A stretch of 49,371 nucleotides of DNA from contig NZ_SZQA01000047.1 in assembly GCF_005233835.1 (NCBI RefSeq), positions 1 to 49,371 on the forward strand, read 5' to 3'. The stretch comes from Herbidospora galbida (lineage in GTDB: Bacteria > Actinomycetota > Actinomycetes > Streptosporangiales > Streptosporangiaceae). Under the pieces are notes generated by a model. The model worked only from the letters and a program-made list of their open reading frames with translations. It was not told the DNA's origin and did no database searches. The translations under genes and the position numbers were made by a program. How positions within the stretch are numbered: the first letter of the stretch is position 1; each line of letters opens with the position of its first letter. This document shows positions 24,636 to 34,024 of the stretch, one piece after another.

Positions 24636-27600
24636 ATGCGAAGACGTCTGGCGATCGTGAGCGTCGCCGCGCTGATGCTGTCGTTGCTGTCGGCGGTGCC
24701 CGCGTGGGCGGCGGGGCCGCCGATCTCGCTGACTTTCAGGATCGACTACCTCAAACAGATCGAGAACGCCGACGGGACCGGCGACTACTTCCCGCGCGTC
24801 CGGATCGCCGACGGGCCGCTGCACCAGGGGCCGAGGATCGAGGACGACGAGTTCAGCCCGCTCGGGCTGCCCGAGTCGCCCAACGGGTGGACGTTCACCA
24901 AGAGCGACCTGCCGGGCGACGTCCCGACCGTGCCGATCACGGTCACGATGTGGGACTACGACAGCTTCCTCAACGGCAACGACGACCGGATGGACATCAG
25001 CCCGATCGACCAGGACGTCGAACTGAACCTGGTCTACGACCTGCGGACGCGCACGCTCTCGGGCGACGGCATCCCGGCCGCCGCGCCGTGCGTGAACTCC
25101 TCCGGCGTCGACCAGGGGCAGTACTGCATCCAGGGCGACGGCGACCACGGCTTCCCGAAGGACAACGACGGCCGCATCACCCGGATCGCCGTCAGCGTCG
25201 AGGTGACCACGCCGGACACCGACGGTGACGGCATCCCCGACGTCGTCGAGCTCTCCGGCATCCGGAACGCCGCCGGCGACGTCCTGGTCGGGCCCACCGA
25301 CCCGTGCCGTAAGACGATCATCCTGCAGCTCGACTGGATGGCCGCCGGCGGGCACAGCCACGAGCCCAAGAACGACGCCATGACGCTGGTCAGGAACGCC
25401 TTCGAGGACGCGCCGGTCGAGCCCGCGGCCTCCTGCCCCTACGTGGGACCGCGCCAGGACGGCATCGAGTTCGTCCACCGCCGCGGGGTCCAGATCGCCG
25501 AGCAGGACACGATGGGGCTGAACGACGACAACGACTACCGGAACGCGCGCACCGCGAACCTTCCCGCCGAGCTGGCCCCCTACGCCCACTACGGGATGAT
25601 GGCCCACGACCTGGTCGTGGGCAGCGGGACCGTCAGGCGGGGCGTCTCGGGCCAGTGCTGTGAGCCGACGAGGGACAACAACAAGGACTTCATCGTCACC
25701 CTCGGCTCCTGGCGGACCCAGTGCGTGGTGGACTACGGCGTCGACTACGGCGGCGACGGCATGCTGCAGACCACCGCCGTCGACGACGACGTCACGAACG
25801 GCAGGGTCATCGGCGTCGGCCCCGACCGCACCTGCGACACGACCAGCACCGACCCCACCGACCGGCAGGTGCTCACGCCGGGCACCGGAGCCGCCGACGC
25901 CCAGCTGGGCACCGTCCAGGACCAGGCCGGGACGATCATGCACGAACTCGGCCACGCCCTGAACCTGGCGCACGGCGGCGACTCCGGCGTCCAGTACAAG
26001 CCCAACTACCTGAGCGTCATGAACTACTTCTTCCAGACGGGCATCCCGAACAGCCCGCCGCCGCTGCTGGTCGACGACACGGCCAACTGGAGGGTCGGCG
26101 CGGTGCGGCTCGACTTCTCCGACGGCGACCTGCCGCAGCTGGTGGAGAACGCGCTGGACGAGAACGTCGGCATCCGCGACGGCGCCGACCACACCTTCTG
26201 GTACACCGACAACCTCCGCGACCCGGCGAGCACCCTCCGGCCGCTGCGGTCGGGGCCCGGCAACGGACCGCTCAACTGGAACGACACCGTCGACGCGACC
26301 ACGGGCGCGCCGATCTTCGAGCCCACGACGGTCAACGTCGACCTCAACGCCAGCGGGACCAACAACACCTTCACCGACCACGACGACTGGGCCGCCCTGC
26401 GCTACCGGGCCGCGCAGTCGCCCGACGTCCGCACGACCGCGTGCAGCGGATACCTGACGGCCTCGCCCTCCTGCCTGGGCAACGGCGAGGAGCTCGACTA
26501 CGCCACGGTGGCCAACCAGGAGATCGCGTTCTTCAACCAGTACGACCCCGACATCGCCCTCACCAAGACCGTCGACAAGGCCGACGCCGAACCGGGCGAG
26601 CAGCTCACCTACCGGGTGAAGCTCGACAACGCCGGCCCCGGCGGCGCCTACCGGCTCGCCGTCACCGACACCCCGGAGACGCGCTCGATCCCCTATCTGG
26701 CGCCCGGCAACACCGCCACGGAGACGTTCACGTCCACCATCCCGTGCACGACCGCCGACGGGACCGTCATCACCAACCGGGCGACGGTCACCGCCCAGGA
26801 CACCGCCGGAGGGGCCGAGGCCAACACCGCCAACAACAGCGGGACCGCGCAGACCACCGTCCACGCCCCGAAACTCACCCTGACCAGGGCGGTCCCGGCC
26901 ACCGTCAAGGCGGGCGAGGCCGTGAAGGTCACCCTCACGGCGCGCAACACCGGCGGCGCGACCGCCCAGGAGACCGTGATCACCGACACGCTGCCCAAGG
27001 AGGTCTACTACAGCCAGGCCCTCGACCAGGGCGCCGGCCCCCGGCCCGGCACGGTGACCCGCAACGCCGACGGCACCACCACGCTGACCTGGACCCTCGG
27101 CTCCCTGTCGGCCGCCCAGAGCGGAACCGTCGAGTACACCGCCCGGCCCAGCCTGCTCTTCACGGCGGGCGCGACCCTGACCGGGAACGCCAGGGCGACG
27201 TACAAGAACGGCAAGGGCTGCGGGTACGACCCCGCGACCGCCACCAGCGGCACCGGCGTCACCGAGGCGAGCCCCGGCCGCGACCCGCGCACGACCGTCT
27301 ACTGGACCCTGCACCCGCACGCCCGCACCACCGAGTTCCTGGCCCGGGTCCAGGCCACCGACCAGCGCTTCGACGCCGACGGCGACGGCCGGCTCTCCGA
27401 CCAGGAGGCGCTGGGCGCCCTGACGGCGATCGGCCTCCAGCCCAAGCCGCTGAAGACCAAGCTGCTGACCACCCTGCTCAACCTGAGCGAACGGAGGATC
27501 AACGCCTCGACCCGCGTCAGCTCGCTGGTCACCCACAAGCTCGACGTGACGACCGTGGGCGGCGCCGTCCGCCACACGTTCGCGACACTGGAGCTGCCCG

Positions 27601-27683
27601 CCGACCTCCAGAACACGATCCGCTACCTCGACGCCTCACTCCTGCTCGACGAGATCAACACCGGGCTGAGCGAGCGTTACTAG
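24636..27683 (+). CDS. Secreted metzincin-like metalloprotease with DUF11 repeats
   Basis: The 1015-residue preprotein has a signal peptide ending near AWAAG. A calcium-binding-type DTDGDGIPDVVE lies near residue 195. The zinc site HELGHALNLAH gives His436, Glu437, His440 and His446, and a Met-turn SVMNYF follows near 461; this is the metzincin arrangement. Two DUF11 (bacterial surface) repeats follow near 635-745 and 750-860, then an EF-hand-like DADGDGRLSDQE near 912 and a helical C-terminus. It is probably an extracellular, calcium-stabilised protease. The ATG follows an excellent AGGAGGGGACC. Single gene, followed by a large palindromic terminator. Confidence 0.85.
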   Translation: MRRRLAIVSVAALMLSLLSAVPAWAAGPPISLTFRIDYLKQIENADGTGDYFPRVRIADGPLHQGPRIEDDEFSPLGLPESPNGWTFTKSDLPGDVPTVPITVTMWDYDSFLNGNDDRMDISPIDQDVELNLVYDLRTRTLSGDGIPAAAPCVNSSGVDQGQYCIQGDGDHGFPKDNDGRITRIAVSVEVTTPDTDGDGIPDVVELSGIRNAAGDVLVGPTDPCRKTIILQLDWMAAGGHSHEPKNDAMTLVRNAFEDAPVEPAASCPYVGPRQDGIEFVHRRGVQIAEQDTMGLNDDNDYRNARTANLPAELAPYAHYGMMAHDLVVGSGTVRRGVSGQCCEPTRDNNKDFIVTLGSWRTQCVVDYGVDYGGDGMLQTTAVDDDVTNGRVIGVGPDRTCDTTSTDPTDRQVLTPGTGAADAQLGTVQDQAGTIMHELGHALNLAHGGDSGVQYKPNYLSVMNYFFQTGIPNSPPPLLVDDTANWRVGAVRLDFSDGDLPQLVENALDENVGIRDGADHTFWYTDNLRDPASTLRPLRSGPGNGPLNWNDTVDATTGAPIFEPTTVNVDLNASGTNNTFTDHDDWAALRYRAAQSPDVRTTACSGYLTASPSCLGNGEELDYATVANQEIAFFNQYDPDIALTKTVDKADAEPGEQLTYRVKLDNAGPGGAYRLAVTDTPETRSIPYLAPGNTATETFTSTIPCTTADGTVITNRATVTAQDTAGGAEANTANNSGTAQTTVHAPKLTLTRAVPATVKAGEAVKVTLTARNTGGATAQETVITDTLPKEVYYSQALDQGAGPRPGTVTRNADGTTTLTWTLGSLSAAQSGTVEYTARPSLLFTAGATLTGNARATYKNGKGCGYDPATATSGTGVTEASPGRDPRTTVYWTLHPHARTTEFLARVQATDQRFDADGDGRLSDQEALGALTAIGLQPKPLKTKLLTTLLNLSERRINASTRVSSLVTHKLDVTTVGGAVRHTFATLELPADLQNTIRYLDASLLLDEINTGLSERY

Positions 27684-27690
27684 CGAAGAC

Positions 27691-27722
27691 GAGGGCCTCC
27701 CGGCACGTGCCGGGAGGCCCTC
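27691..27722. terminator. Bidirectional terminator, 32-base perfect palindrome
   Basis: The arm GAGGGCCTCCCGGCAC (27691-27706) is followed directly by its exact reverse complement (27707-27722). It sits between the 3' ends of two convergent genes, seven bases after one stop and two bases before the other, and can terminate both. Confidence 0.8.
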
Positions 27723-27724
27723 AC

Positions 27725-28501
27725 TCAGGTGTCGCGCGAGCGGAACACGGCGAACGCCGCCGCCAGCAGCACCAGGGTGAACCCCGCCATCACGCCCAGG
27801 CCCGTCCACGGCGCCACCCGTTCGGGGTTCTGCACGGTGGTCGTGATCTGCAGGCCGGCCGAAATGGGCCAGTACGTCGTCACCCAGTCCCCCACCGCGT
27901 CCGGCAGCAGCCGGGGCCCGATGACGGGGATGATGAAGTTCACCGCCACCAGCACGGTCGTGGCCGCCATGGTGGCCCGCAGCAGAATCCCGAGCGCCAC
28001 CCCGACCAGGCCGACCAGCGCCCAGATCAGCCCCATCCCGGTGACCGCCCGCAGCACCCCGGGCTGGGAGAGGGAGGCGGCCGGCGCGCCCCCGGCGGCG
28101 ATCACCGTCTGCCCCAGCGTGTAGGCCCCGAAGCTGGACACGAGCCCCATCGCCAGCGCGATCAGCCCGTAGGTGGCGACCTTGGCCGCCAGCAGCCGGC
28201 CGCGCCGCGGGACGACGGTGGTGCTGGTCCGGATCAGGCCGGTCGCGTACTCGTGGGTCACCACCAGCACGCCCAGCGCCCCGACGGTGATCTGGGCGAA
28301 CAGGAAGCCGCCGTACATGCTGATGTAGGTGGCGTCGAACAGGGCGCGACCGGCCCGGTAGTTCTCGGCGGCCCCGTTGGCGGTGAGGGCGCCCGCGCCG
28401 ACCATGAGCACCACGGCCGACAGCAGGGTGGGGACGTTGGCCGGGATGGTGCGGAACTTGGTCCACTCCGAGCGGACCGTGTCCGCGAAGGCCGCGCTCA
28501 T
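27725..28501 (-). CDS. ABC-2 type exporter permease
   Basis: The protein has 258 residues. It opens with FADTVRSEWTKFRTIPANVPTLLSA, the usual cytoplasmic start of actinomycete ABC-2 permeases, and has six hydrophobic segments. The HEYATGLIRTSTTVVPRRGRLLAAK loop is typical of the family. The ATG at 28501 overlaps the ATPase stop codon (ATGA), so it is translationally coupled to it. Likely role: export of a small hydrophobic compound together with the ATPase. Confidence 0.9.
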   Translation of the reverse strand: MSAAFADTVRSEWTKFRTIPANVPTLLSAVVLMVGAGALTANGAAENYRAGRALFDATYISMYGGFLFAQITVGALGVLVVTHEYATGLIRTSTTVVPRRGRLLAAKVATYGLIALAMGLVSSFGAYTLGQTVIAAGGAPAASLSQPGVLRAVTGMGLIWALVGLVGVALGILLRATMAATTVLVAVNFIIPVIGPRLLPDAVGDWVTTYWPISAGLQITTTVQNPERVAPWTGLGVMAGFTLVLLAAAFAVFRSRDT

Positions 28502-29397
28502 GCCGCGCTGGTCTGGAACTCGACGCTGTCGCGGGTCAGATCCATGTACGCCTGCTCCAGGGAACGCTGGGGGGTCAACTCCGTCAACACCACTCCGGCG
28601 TCCAGAGCGCACCGGCCGATCTCGCGGGCCTCAAGCCCGGTGACGATGAGGGCGCCGTCGGCCCCCGGGGTGACGGTGGCGCCGGCCTCGGCCAAGCGGT
28701 GGATGAGGGACTCCTGCCCCTCGGCGCGGACCAGGACGTTCTGGCCCTGGCGGACGAACTCGGTGACGCCGATGTCGGCGATCAGCCTGCCCCGGCCGAT
28801 GACGATGAGATGGTCGGCCGTCTGGGCCATCTCACTCATGAGGTGACTGGAGACCAGGACCGTACGGCCCTCGGCGGCCAGGCCGCGCATCAGTTCGCGG
28901 ATCCATTTGATGCCTTCGGGGTCGAGGCCGTTGACCGGCTCGTCGAACAGCAGCACCTTCGGGTCGCCGAGCAGCGCCACCGCGATGCCGAGCCGCTGGC
29001 CCATGCCCAGGGAGAAGCCGCCGGCCCGGTTCCGGGCCACCGATTCGAGCCCGACCAGGGCCAGGACCTCGTCGACCCGTGCGGCGGAGATGCCGTTGGT
29101 CTGGGCGAGGCACAGCAGGTGGTTGCGCGCCGTGCGGCGGGGGTGCACCGCGCGGGCGTCCAGGAGCGCGCCCACCTCGCGCATCGGGCGGGACAGGCCC
29201 GCGTATCCCCGGCCGTTGACGGTCACGCCGCCGGCGTCCGGCCGGTCGAGACCGAGGATGGCCCTCATGGTCGTCGACTTGCCCGCGCCGTTGGGCCCGA
29301 GGAATCCGGTGACCTGGCCGGGCCTGACGGTGAACGTCAGGTCGTCGACCGCGGTTCTGGTGCCGTAGCGCTTGGTCAGACCGATGATCTCGATCAC
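28498..29397 (-). CDS. ABC exporter ATP-binding protein
   Basis: The 299-residue protein has Walker A GPNGAGKS (near 34-41) and Walker B LLFDEPVNGLDPEG. The signature region reads FSLGMGQRLGIAVALLG, a 'SLGMGQ' variant common in DrrA/CcmA-like export ATPases. The C-terminal 80 residues form the usual regulatory extension. It is the first gene of a two-gene exporter operon and is divergent from the monooxygenase-MarR operon across a spacer with two palindromic operators. Confidence 0.93.
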   Translation of the reverse strand: MIEIIGLTKRYGTRTAVDDLTFTVRPGQVTGFLGPNGAGKSTTMRAILGLDRPDAGGVTVNGRGYAGLSRPMREVGALLDARAVHPRRTARNHLLCLAQTNGISAARVDEVLALVGLESVARNRAGGFSLGMGQRLGIAVALLGDPKVLLFDEPVNGLDPEGIKWIRELMRGLAAEGRTVLVSSHLMSEMAQTADHLIVIGRGRLIADIGVTEFVRQGQNVLVRAEGQESLIHRLAEAGATVTPGADGALIVTGLEAREIGRCALDAGVVLTELTPQRSLEQAYMDLTRDSVEFQTSAA

Positions 29398-29453
29398 TTT
29401 CCAGTCCTTCCGGTACGGAGGATGGAGCCGGACACGTCGGAATGGTCATGGTG

Positions 29454-29491
29454 TATCAGGTAGCTTATAGGTAACTATCAGGTACCTGATA
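29454..29491. promoter_or_regulatory. Tandem palindromic operators between exporter and monooxygenase
   Basis: A perfect 16-base palindrome TATCAGGTACCTGATA (29476-29491) lies 22 bases from a degenerate copy TATCAGGTAGCTTATA (29454-29469). The perfect copy touches the monooxygenase ATG. Two full helical turns between equivalent positions suggests binding of two repressor dimers on one face. The MarR protein of the same operon is the best candidate. Confidence 0.65.
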
Positions 29492-30762
29492 TGGGGTGGA
29501 TCTTGCGGGTTCTGGTGATCGGGGCGGGGATGGGCGGGCTGACGCTCGCCCAGGCGCTGTCCCGCCACGGGATCGAGGTGGTCGTGCACGAGCGCGACCG
29601 GGCCGTGGAGTCCACGGGCGGATACCGGCTGCATCTCGACGACCGCGCCTGCGCCGCGCTGCGCCGCCACCTCGCGCCGGGTCACTACCGGGCGCTGCTG
29701 GCCAGCTCGGCCGGGCCGCAGGCGTTCACGCGGTTCGCCGTGGCCGACCACCGGATGCGCCTGCTGTTCGCCGAACCGCAGGATCCGGCGGCGGAGATCC
29801 TGATGATCGGCCGGGTCCCGCTGCGGCGGCTGCTGGCTCACGGCCTGGATGCCGCGCTGCGGCTGGGGTCGGAGTTCACCGGGCACCAGGCCCACCCCGA
29901 CGGCACGGTCACCGCCCACTTCGCCGACGGCGGCACCGACCACGGCGACCTGCTGGTCGGCGCCGACGGCGTGGGGTCGCGCGTCGCGCACGCGCTGGCC
30001 GGACGGCCGACGTCCTCCCCCGCCGGGGTGAGCTCCATCGCGGGTCGCACCCTTCTCACCGCCGGCACGCGGCCGCTGGTCCCCGCGCTGCTGTCGCCGG
30101 GGCCCGCCCTGGCGTTCGGGCCCGGCGGCGTCGGGGCCTTCCTCACCCGCCACGACCCCGACTCCGGCGCGGTCGATCCCTCCGACTGCACGGGGATCGC
30201 GGCGATCACCGAGCCCGCCTCGCTGATCTGGGGTGTGCTGGCGCCAGACGGCGTCTTCCCCGTGCGGCCCCGGGAGCTGGACGGCGCCGGGCTGATCCGG
30301 CTCGCCGACTCCCTGCTGCGCGGGTGGAGCGCGGACGTGCGCGCCCTGGTGCGGGCGGCCGACCCCGGTTCGGCGGCCTTCTTCGGCTTCCACGCCGCCG
30401 ATCCGGCCGCCGACCTCACCCCGTGGCCGGCCGGGGCCGTCACCGCGCTGGGCGACGCGGTGCACGCCATGCCGCCCACCGGCGGCATGGCCGCCGCCAC
30501 CGCGATCCGCGACGCCGACGTGCTCGCCGAGGAGCTCCTCCTCGTCCGTGCCGGGGAGTCCACGATCCCGCGGGCGGTGCACCGCTTCCACGAACGGATG
30601 GCCGCCTACGCCGGGGAGGCCGTGCGCACGTCGATCCAGCCGTTGCGGTGGGTGGAGCGGCTCGCCACCCCGGCGGGCACCCGGGCCGCCCGGATCGCCC
30701 TGCCCGCCGTCGCCGCCGCCGCGCGGCTGGGCCGCGTCCTGTCCGGGAACCGCGATGCCTGA
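29491..30762 (+). CDS. FAD-dependent monooxygenase
   Basis: The 423-residue protein belongs to the class A flavoprotein monooxygenases. It has the dinucleotide-binding GAGMGGLTLAQAL at the N-terminus, an ADG motif in LLVGADGVGSRVA (near 153-165) and the FAD-ribityl motif ALGDAVHAMPPTGGMAAATAI (near 314-334). Related enzymes hydroxylate aromatic compounds or inactivate antibiotics. The ATG at 29491 lies in the operator; a TTG at 29503 preceded by GGGGTGG would give the more standard start MRVLVIGAGMGG. It overlaps the MarR gene by eight bases. The divergent exporter suggests a joint detoxification role. Confidence 0.88.
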   Translation: MGWILRVLVIGAGMGGLTLAQALSRHGIEVVVHERDRAVESTGGYRLHLDDRACAALRRHLAPGHYRALLASSAGPQAFTRFAVADHRMRLLFAEPQDPAAEILMIGRVPLRRLLAHGLDAALRLGSEFTGHQAHPDGTVTAHFADGGTDHGDLLVGADGVGSRVAHALAGRPTSSPAGVSSIAGRTLLTAGTRPLVPALLSPGPALAFGPGGVGAFLTRHDPDSGAVDPSDCTGIAAITEPASLIWGVLAPDGVFPVRPRELDGAGLIRLADSLLRGWSADVRALVRAADPGSAAFFGFHAADPAADLTPWPAGAVTALGDAVHAMPPTGGMAAATAIRDADVLAEELLLVRAGESTIPRAVHRFHERMAAYAGEAVRTSIQPLRWVERLATPAGTRAARIALPAVAAAARLGRVLSGNRDA

Positions 30763-31195
30763 GGCGTGGCCGGGGGGCGAGCCGGACCTCCCGCTGTGGG
30801 AGCTGATCCAGACCTCCTATCTCGTCACCCGGGGGTTCGCCGAGGTTTTCGGCACGGTCGGGCTCACCCCGATCCAGTTCGGCGTGCTGGCCTCGCTCGC
30901 CGACGGCGACGACCTCAGCCAGGCCGAACTCGCCCGCGCGATCATGGTGCGGCCCCAGAGTCTCGGCGAGGTGGCCCTCACCCTGATCGACCGGGGCCTC
31001 GTCGAGCGGGACGGGCCGGGCGGCCGCGGTCGCCGCGCGGCCCTGCGGATCACCCCGGCGGGCCGGGCGCTCCTCGACCGCGTGCTCCCTGCGGTGGCGG
31101 CCTTCAACCGTCCGGCCAACATCGGGCTGTCGGACGCGGACGCCGCCGAGCTGATCCGGATGCTGCGCGCCGTCCGCGCCGCCCTGTCCCGATGA
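30755..31195 (+). CDS. MarR-family transcriptional regulator
   Basis: The 146-residue protein has the winged helix DLSQAELARAIMVRPQSLGEVALTLIDRGLVER, with the beta wing GPGGRGRRAALRITPAG. Helices at both ends serve dimerisation. This is the size and layout of MarR proteins. It overlaps the monooxygenase stop, so it is the second gene of that operon, and probably controls it and the divergent exporter through the palindromes at 29454-29491. Its stop is four bases before the convergent GH2 gene stop. Confidence 0.9.
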   Translation: MPEAWPGGEPDLPLWELIQTSYLVTRGFAEVFGTVGLTPIQFGVLASLADGDDLSQAELARAIMVRPQSLGEVALTLIDRGLVERDGPGGRGRRAALRITPAGRALLDRVLPAVAAFNRPANIGLSDADAAELIRMLRAVRAALSR

Positions 31196-31199
31196 CCGG

Positions 31200-33995
31200 T
31201 CACGGCGCCCAGGGGGCCGCCAGATTCCACGTGCTGTCGGCCGTCACCATCTGCGGGCGGTTCCAGGTCCCGCCCGTCCCGTTCGCCGACCATGCCTGCG
31301 AATCGAAGTGCCGCAGGTAGGACCCGGGATAGTTGATCGACTCCAGGGTCACTCCCCCGCCCTGCAGTCCGGTCCGCGCGCACCAGGTCGCGTCCTGGGC
31401 GAAGAGGGCGCTTCCGTCATCGGCGTCCATGCGGACCCGGGAGGCCGCGTGCCGCAGATACCGTCCGGGGAAGTTCACGGACTCCAGTGAGTAGCAGCTG
31501 GTGTCGGCCAGCCCGCGCCGGATCGTCCACGTCGCGTCGTTCTTCAGCAGGGCGCCGCTTCCGGCGTCGACGACCTCCGTGAAGCCGAGGCTGTCGGCGT
31601 GCCGCAGGTAGCGGTTGGTGAACCCCCATGTCTGCACCTGGAGCGAGCGGCGCACGTCCACCGGGAGCAGGGCGCTGCTGCGCCACAGGGCGGGGGCGGC
31701 GACGTCCCAGGTCGCGTCGGCGGCGAAGGTCGCGCCGCCGTCGAAGGGGTTGGGGCCGCTCGCGCGGGCCAGGTAGACGTTGTCGGCGTGGTGGCGCAGA
31801 TAGGCCCCGGGGAAGTTGGCCGACTCGAAGGACGTCCCGCTGCCGGACAGGCCCGGGCGGGAGCACCACGTCGCGTCGGCGGCGAAGGGGCCGCCGGTGT
31901 CGGCGTCCAGGCGGACGATCGAGTTGGCGTGCCGCAGGTAGCGGCCCGGGAGGTTGACCGACTCGAAGGAGTAGCAGCGGGGGTCCGAGAGGCCCGGGAC
32001 GGTGCGGAACGAGGCGTCCTGGCGGGGGGCGTCACCGCTGCCCGTGGTCAGGACGTCGGTGCGGGCCAGGGAGTTCGCGTGGCGGAGGTGGCGGTCGGTG
32101 TATCCCGCCGTAGTGACGCGGAACGACCGCACGTGGCCGGCCTTCAGGTTGGGCGTCGCGTTCTGGTTGCGGGCCAGCGCCAGGAGGGACTGGTGGGCGG
32201 CGCGGACCTGGGCGGTGTCGACCTTCTGGACGCGGCGGTCATAGGTCAGCAGCCCGTTGTACTCGCCCTCCAGGTCAGTGATCTCGGTGTAGACCGAGCC
32301 GCTCAGACCCTTCTTCACGACGAGTTCGCGCAGGTCGCGGACCATCCCGGTGTACCGGTCGTTGAGCTGGGCGGCGCTCGACTGCTGCTCGTAGGCGAAG
32401 AAGCCGCCGTGCGGGCTGTACTCGTGGCCGGGGGTGCGCAGGCCCAGGCCGCCGAACTCGCCCAAAATGGAGATCCGGGTCGCGGACGGGTCAGGCGCGT
32501 CCGGGCCCGTGTAGGCGTGCCAGTCGATCATGTCGCCGTTGCCGGGGTCGCCCAGGCTGGCGCAGCAGTTGAAGCCGCTGTGGCCGTTGACCAGGCGGGT
32601 GGGGTCCTGGTTCTTGAGGTTCTGGATGATGCGCCGGGTGTCGGCCAGGTTCCACTCGCCCCAGCCCTCGTTGAACGGCACGTACGTCACCACCGCCGGT
32701 GAGCTGCGGTGTTCGTCGACGATCTCGCGGGCCTCGGTCTCGAACTGGGCGGCGGCCGCGGCCGAGACGTCCTTGTTGGCGGCCGTCATCGACGGGATGT
32801 CCTGCCAGACCAGCAGGCCCAGCCGGTCGGCGTGGTAGAACCAGCGCTGCGGCTCGACCTTGATGTGCTTGCGGACCATGTTGAAGCCGAGGTCCTTGTG
32901 CTTCTGCAGGTCGAAGGCGAGGGCGGCGTCGGTCGGGGCGGTGTAGAGGCCGTCGGGCCAGTAGCCCTGGTCGAGGGTGCCGAGGTGGTAGACGAACTCG
33001 CCGTTGAGAGTCGGGCGCAGGACGCCGTTGACCAGGCGGGTGCCGACCTCGCGCATGCCGAAGTAGTGCGTCGTCCGGTCGACGGTCTGGCCCGAGGCGT
33101 TCCGGAGGGTCAGGCGCAGGTTGTAGAGGAACGGGTCGTCGGGGGTCCAGCGGCGGGCGTTCGGGACCGGGACGCTGAACTCGGTGAAGCCGCCGGTCGC
33201 GGTGCCCACCACGGTCGCGCCGTTCATCGCCTCGGCGAGCACGGTGTGGCCGCCGACGTTCCCGCGCGTGAAGACGCGGACCCGCACCGTGTTGGTGGCG
33301 AGGTTCGCGTACAGGTCGGCACTGGAGATCGAGGCTGCCGGGGTGGGTTCTAGCCAGACGGTCTGCCAGATGCCGGAGACCGGGGTGTAGAAGATGTTCG
33401 ACGGGGTGCGGGTCTGCTTGCCGATCAGCGGGTGGCTGCCGCCGTGGGCCGAGTCGGTCGGGTCGTACACCTTGACGACGAGTTCGTTCACGCCGCCGTT
33501 GAGCGCGTCGGTGACGTCGAACTCGAAGCGGTCGTAGCCGCCCCGGTGGGTGCCCATCGCGCGGCCGTTGACCCAGACGCTCGCCTCCCAGTCGACCGCG
33601 CCGAAGTGCAGTTGCACCCGGCGGCCGGTCCACGCCGGCGGGACGGTGAAGGTGCGCCGGTAGAAGAGGTAGTAGCGGTTGTCGTCGGCCGGGCGCATGA
33701 CGCCCGACAGGGCCGACTCGACGGCGAACGGGACGTTGACGCGTTCGGGCAGCGTGACCCCGAACTGCGGGGCGTCGTTGGTCGCCGACTGGCGCAGTTG
33801 CCACTCCCCGTTGAGGTTCTGCCAGTCGGGGCGGGTCATCTGCGGGCGGGGGTAGTCGGGCAGGGGCGTTCCGGTGAGGGCCTGGCCCGTCCACGGCGTC
33901 GACAGCGGCGGGATCTTCGCCGGGATCGCGTGGGCGGGCTGGGCGGTGAACAGGACCGCGAACAGGACGGCTAAGAGCACTCCTCGTGTACGCAT
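31200..33995 (-). CDS. Secreted glycoside hydrolase family 2 enzyme with two AbfB (CBM42) modules
   Basis: The 931-residue preprotein has a signal peptide ending at PAHA. A GH2 sugar-binding jelly-roll, an Ig-like domain and a TIM barrel follow to about residue 600. The likely acid/base is Glu443 in PFNEGWGEW and the nucleophile Glu513 in ILGEFGG. Residues about 620-775 and 780-931 are two beta-trefoil AbfB modules with repeated YLRHA-S and DATW motifs, a fold known to bind arabinofuranose side chains. Activity is not fixed by the family; an arabinofuranosidase, galactofuranosidase or galactosidase are the main options. It lies in a sugar-uptake locus with shared promoter motifs. Confidence 0.88.
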   Translation of the reverse strand: MRTRGVLLAVLFAVLFTAQPAHAIPAKIPPLSTPWTGQALTGTPLPDYPRPQMTRPDWQNLNGEWQLRQSATNDAPQFGVTLPERVNVPFAVESALSGVMRPADDNRYYLFYRRTFTVPPAWTGRRVQLHFGAVDWEASVWVNGRAMGTHRGGYDRFEFDVTDALNGGVNELVVKVYDPTDSAHGGSHPLIGKQTRTPSNIFYTPVSGIWQTVWLEPTPAASISSADLYANLATNTVRVRVFTRGNVGGHTVLAEAMNGATVVGTATGGFTEFSVPVPNARRWTPDDPFLYNLRLTLRNASGQTVDRTTHYFGMREVGTRLVNGVLRPTLNGEFVYHLGTLDQGYWPDGLYTAPTDAALAFDLQKHKDLGFNMVRKHIKVEPQRWFYHADRLGLLVWQDIPSMTAANKDVSAAAAAQFETEAREIVDEHRSSPAVVTYVPFNEGWGEWNLADTRRIIQNLKNQDPTRLVNGHSGFNCCASLGDPGNGDMIDWHAYTGPDAPDPSATRISILGEFGGLGLRTPGHEYSPHGGFFAYEQQSSAAQLNDRYTGMVRDLRELVVKKGLSGSVYTEITDLEGEYNGLLTYDRRVQKVDTAQVRAAHQSLLALARNQNATPNLKAGHVRSFRVTTAGYTDRHLRHANSLARTDVLTTGSGDAPRQDASFRTVPGLSDPRCYSFESVNLPGRYLRHANSIVRLDADTGGPFAADATWCSRPGLSGSGTSFESANFPGAYLRHHADNVYLARASGPNPFDGGATFAADATWDVAAPALWRSSALLPVDVRRSLQVQTWGFTNRYLRHADSLGFTEVVDAGSGALLKNDATWTIRRGLADTSCYSLESVNFPGRYLRHAASRVRMDADDGSALFAQDATWCARTGLQGGGVTLESINYPGSYLRHFDSQAWSANGTGGTWNRPQMVTADSTWNLAAPWAP

Positions 33996-34024
33996 GACGC
34001 CTCTCCAAGGGTGGGGGCTCGCAA

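Noticed and set aside
24570-27575. A 1001-codon open frame on the minus strand opposite the metalloprotease
   Set aside because: Low-complexity Gly/Val/Arg/Asp composition typical of GC-rich antisense frames; the plus strand has a signal peptide, zinc motif and strong ribosome binding site.
25721-28846. A 1041-codon plus-strand frame overlapping the protease and the exporter permease
   Set aside because: Arg/Pro/His-rich out-of-frame translation with no domain; true genes in this stretch are well supported.
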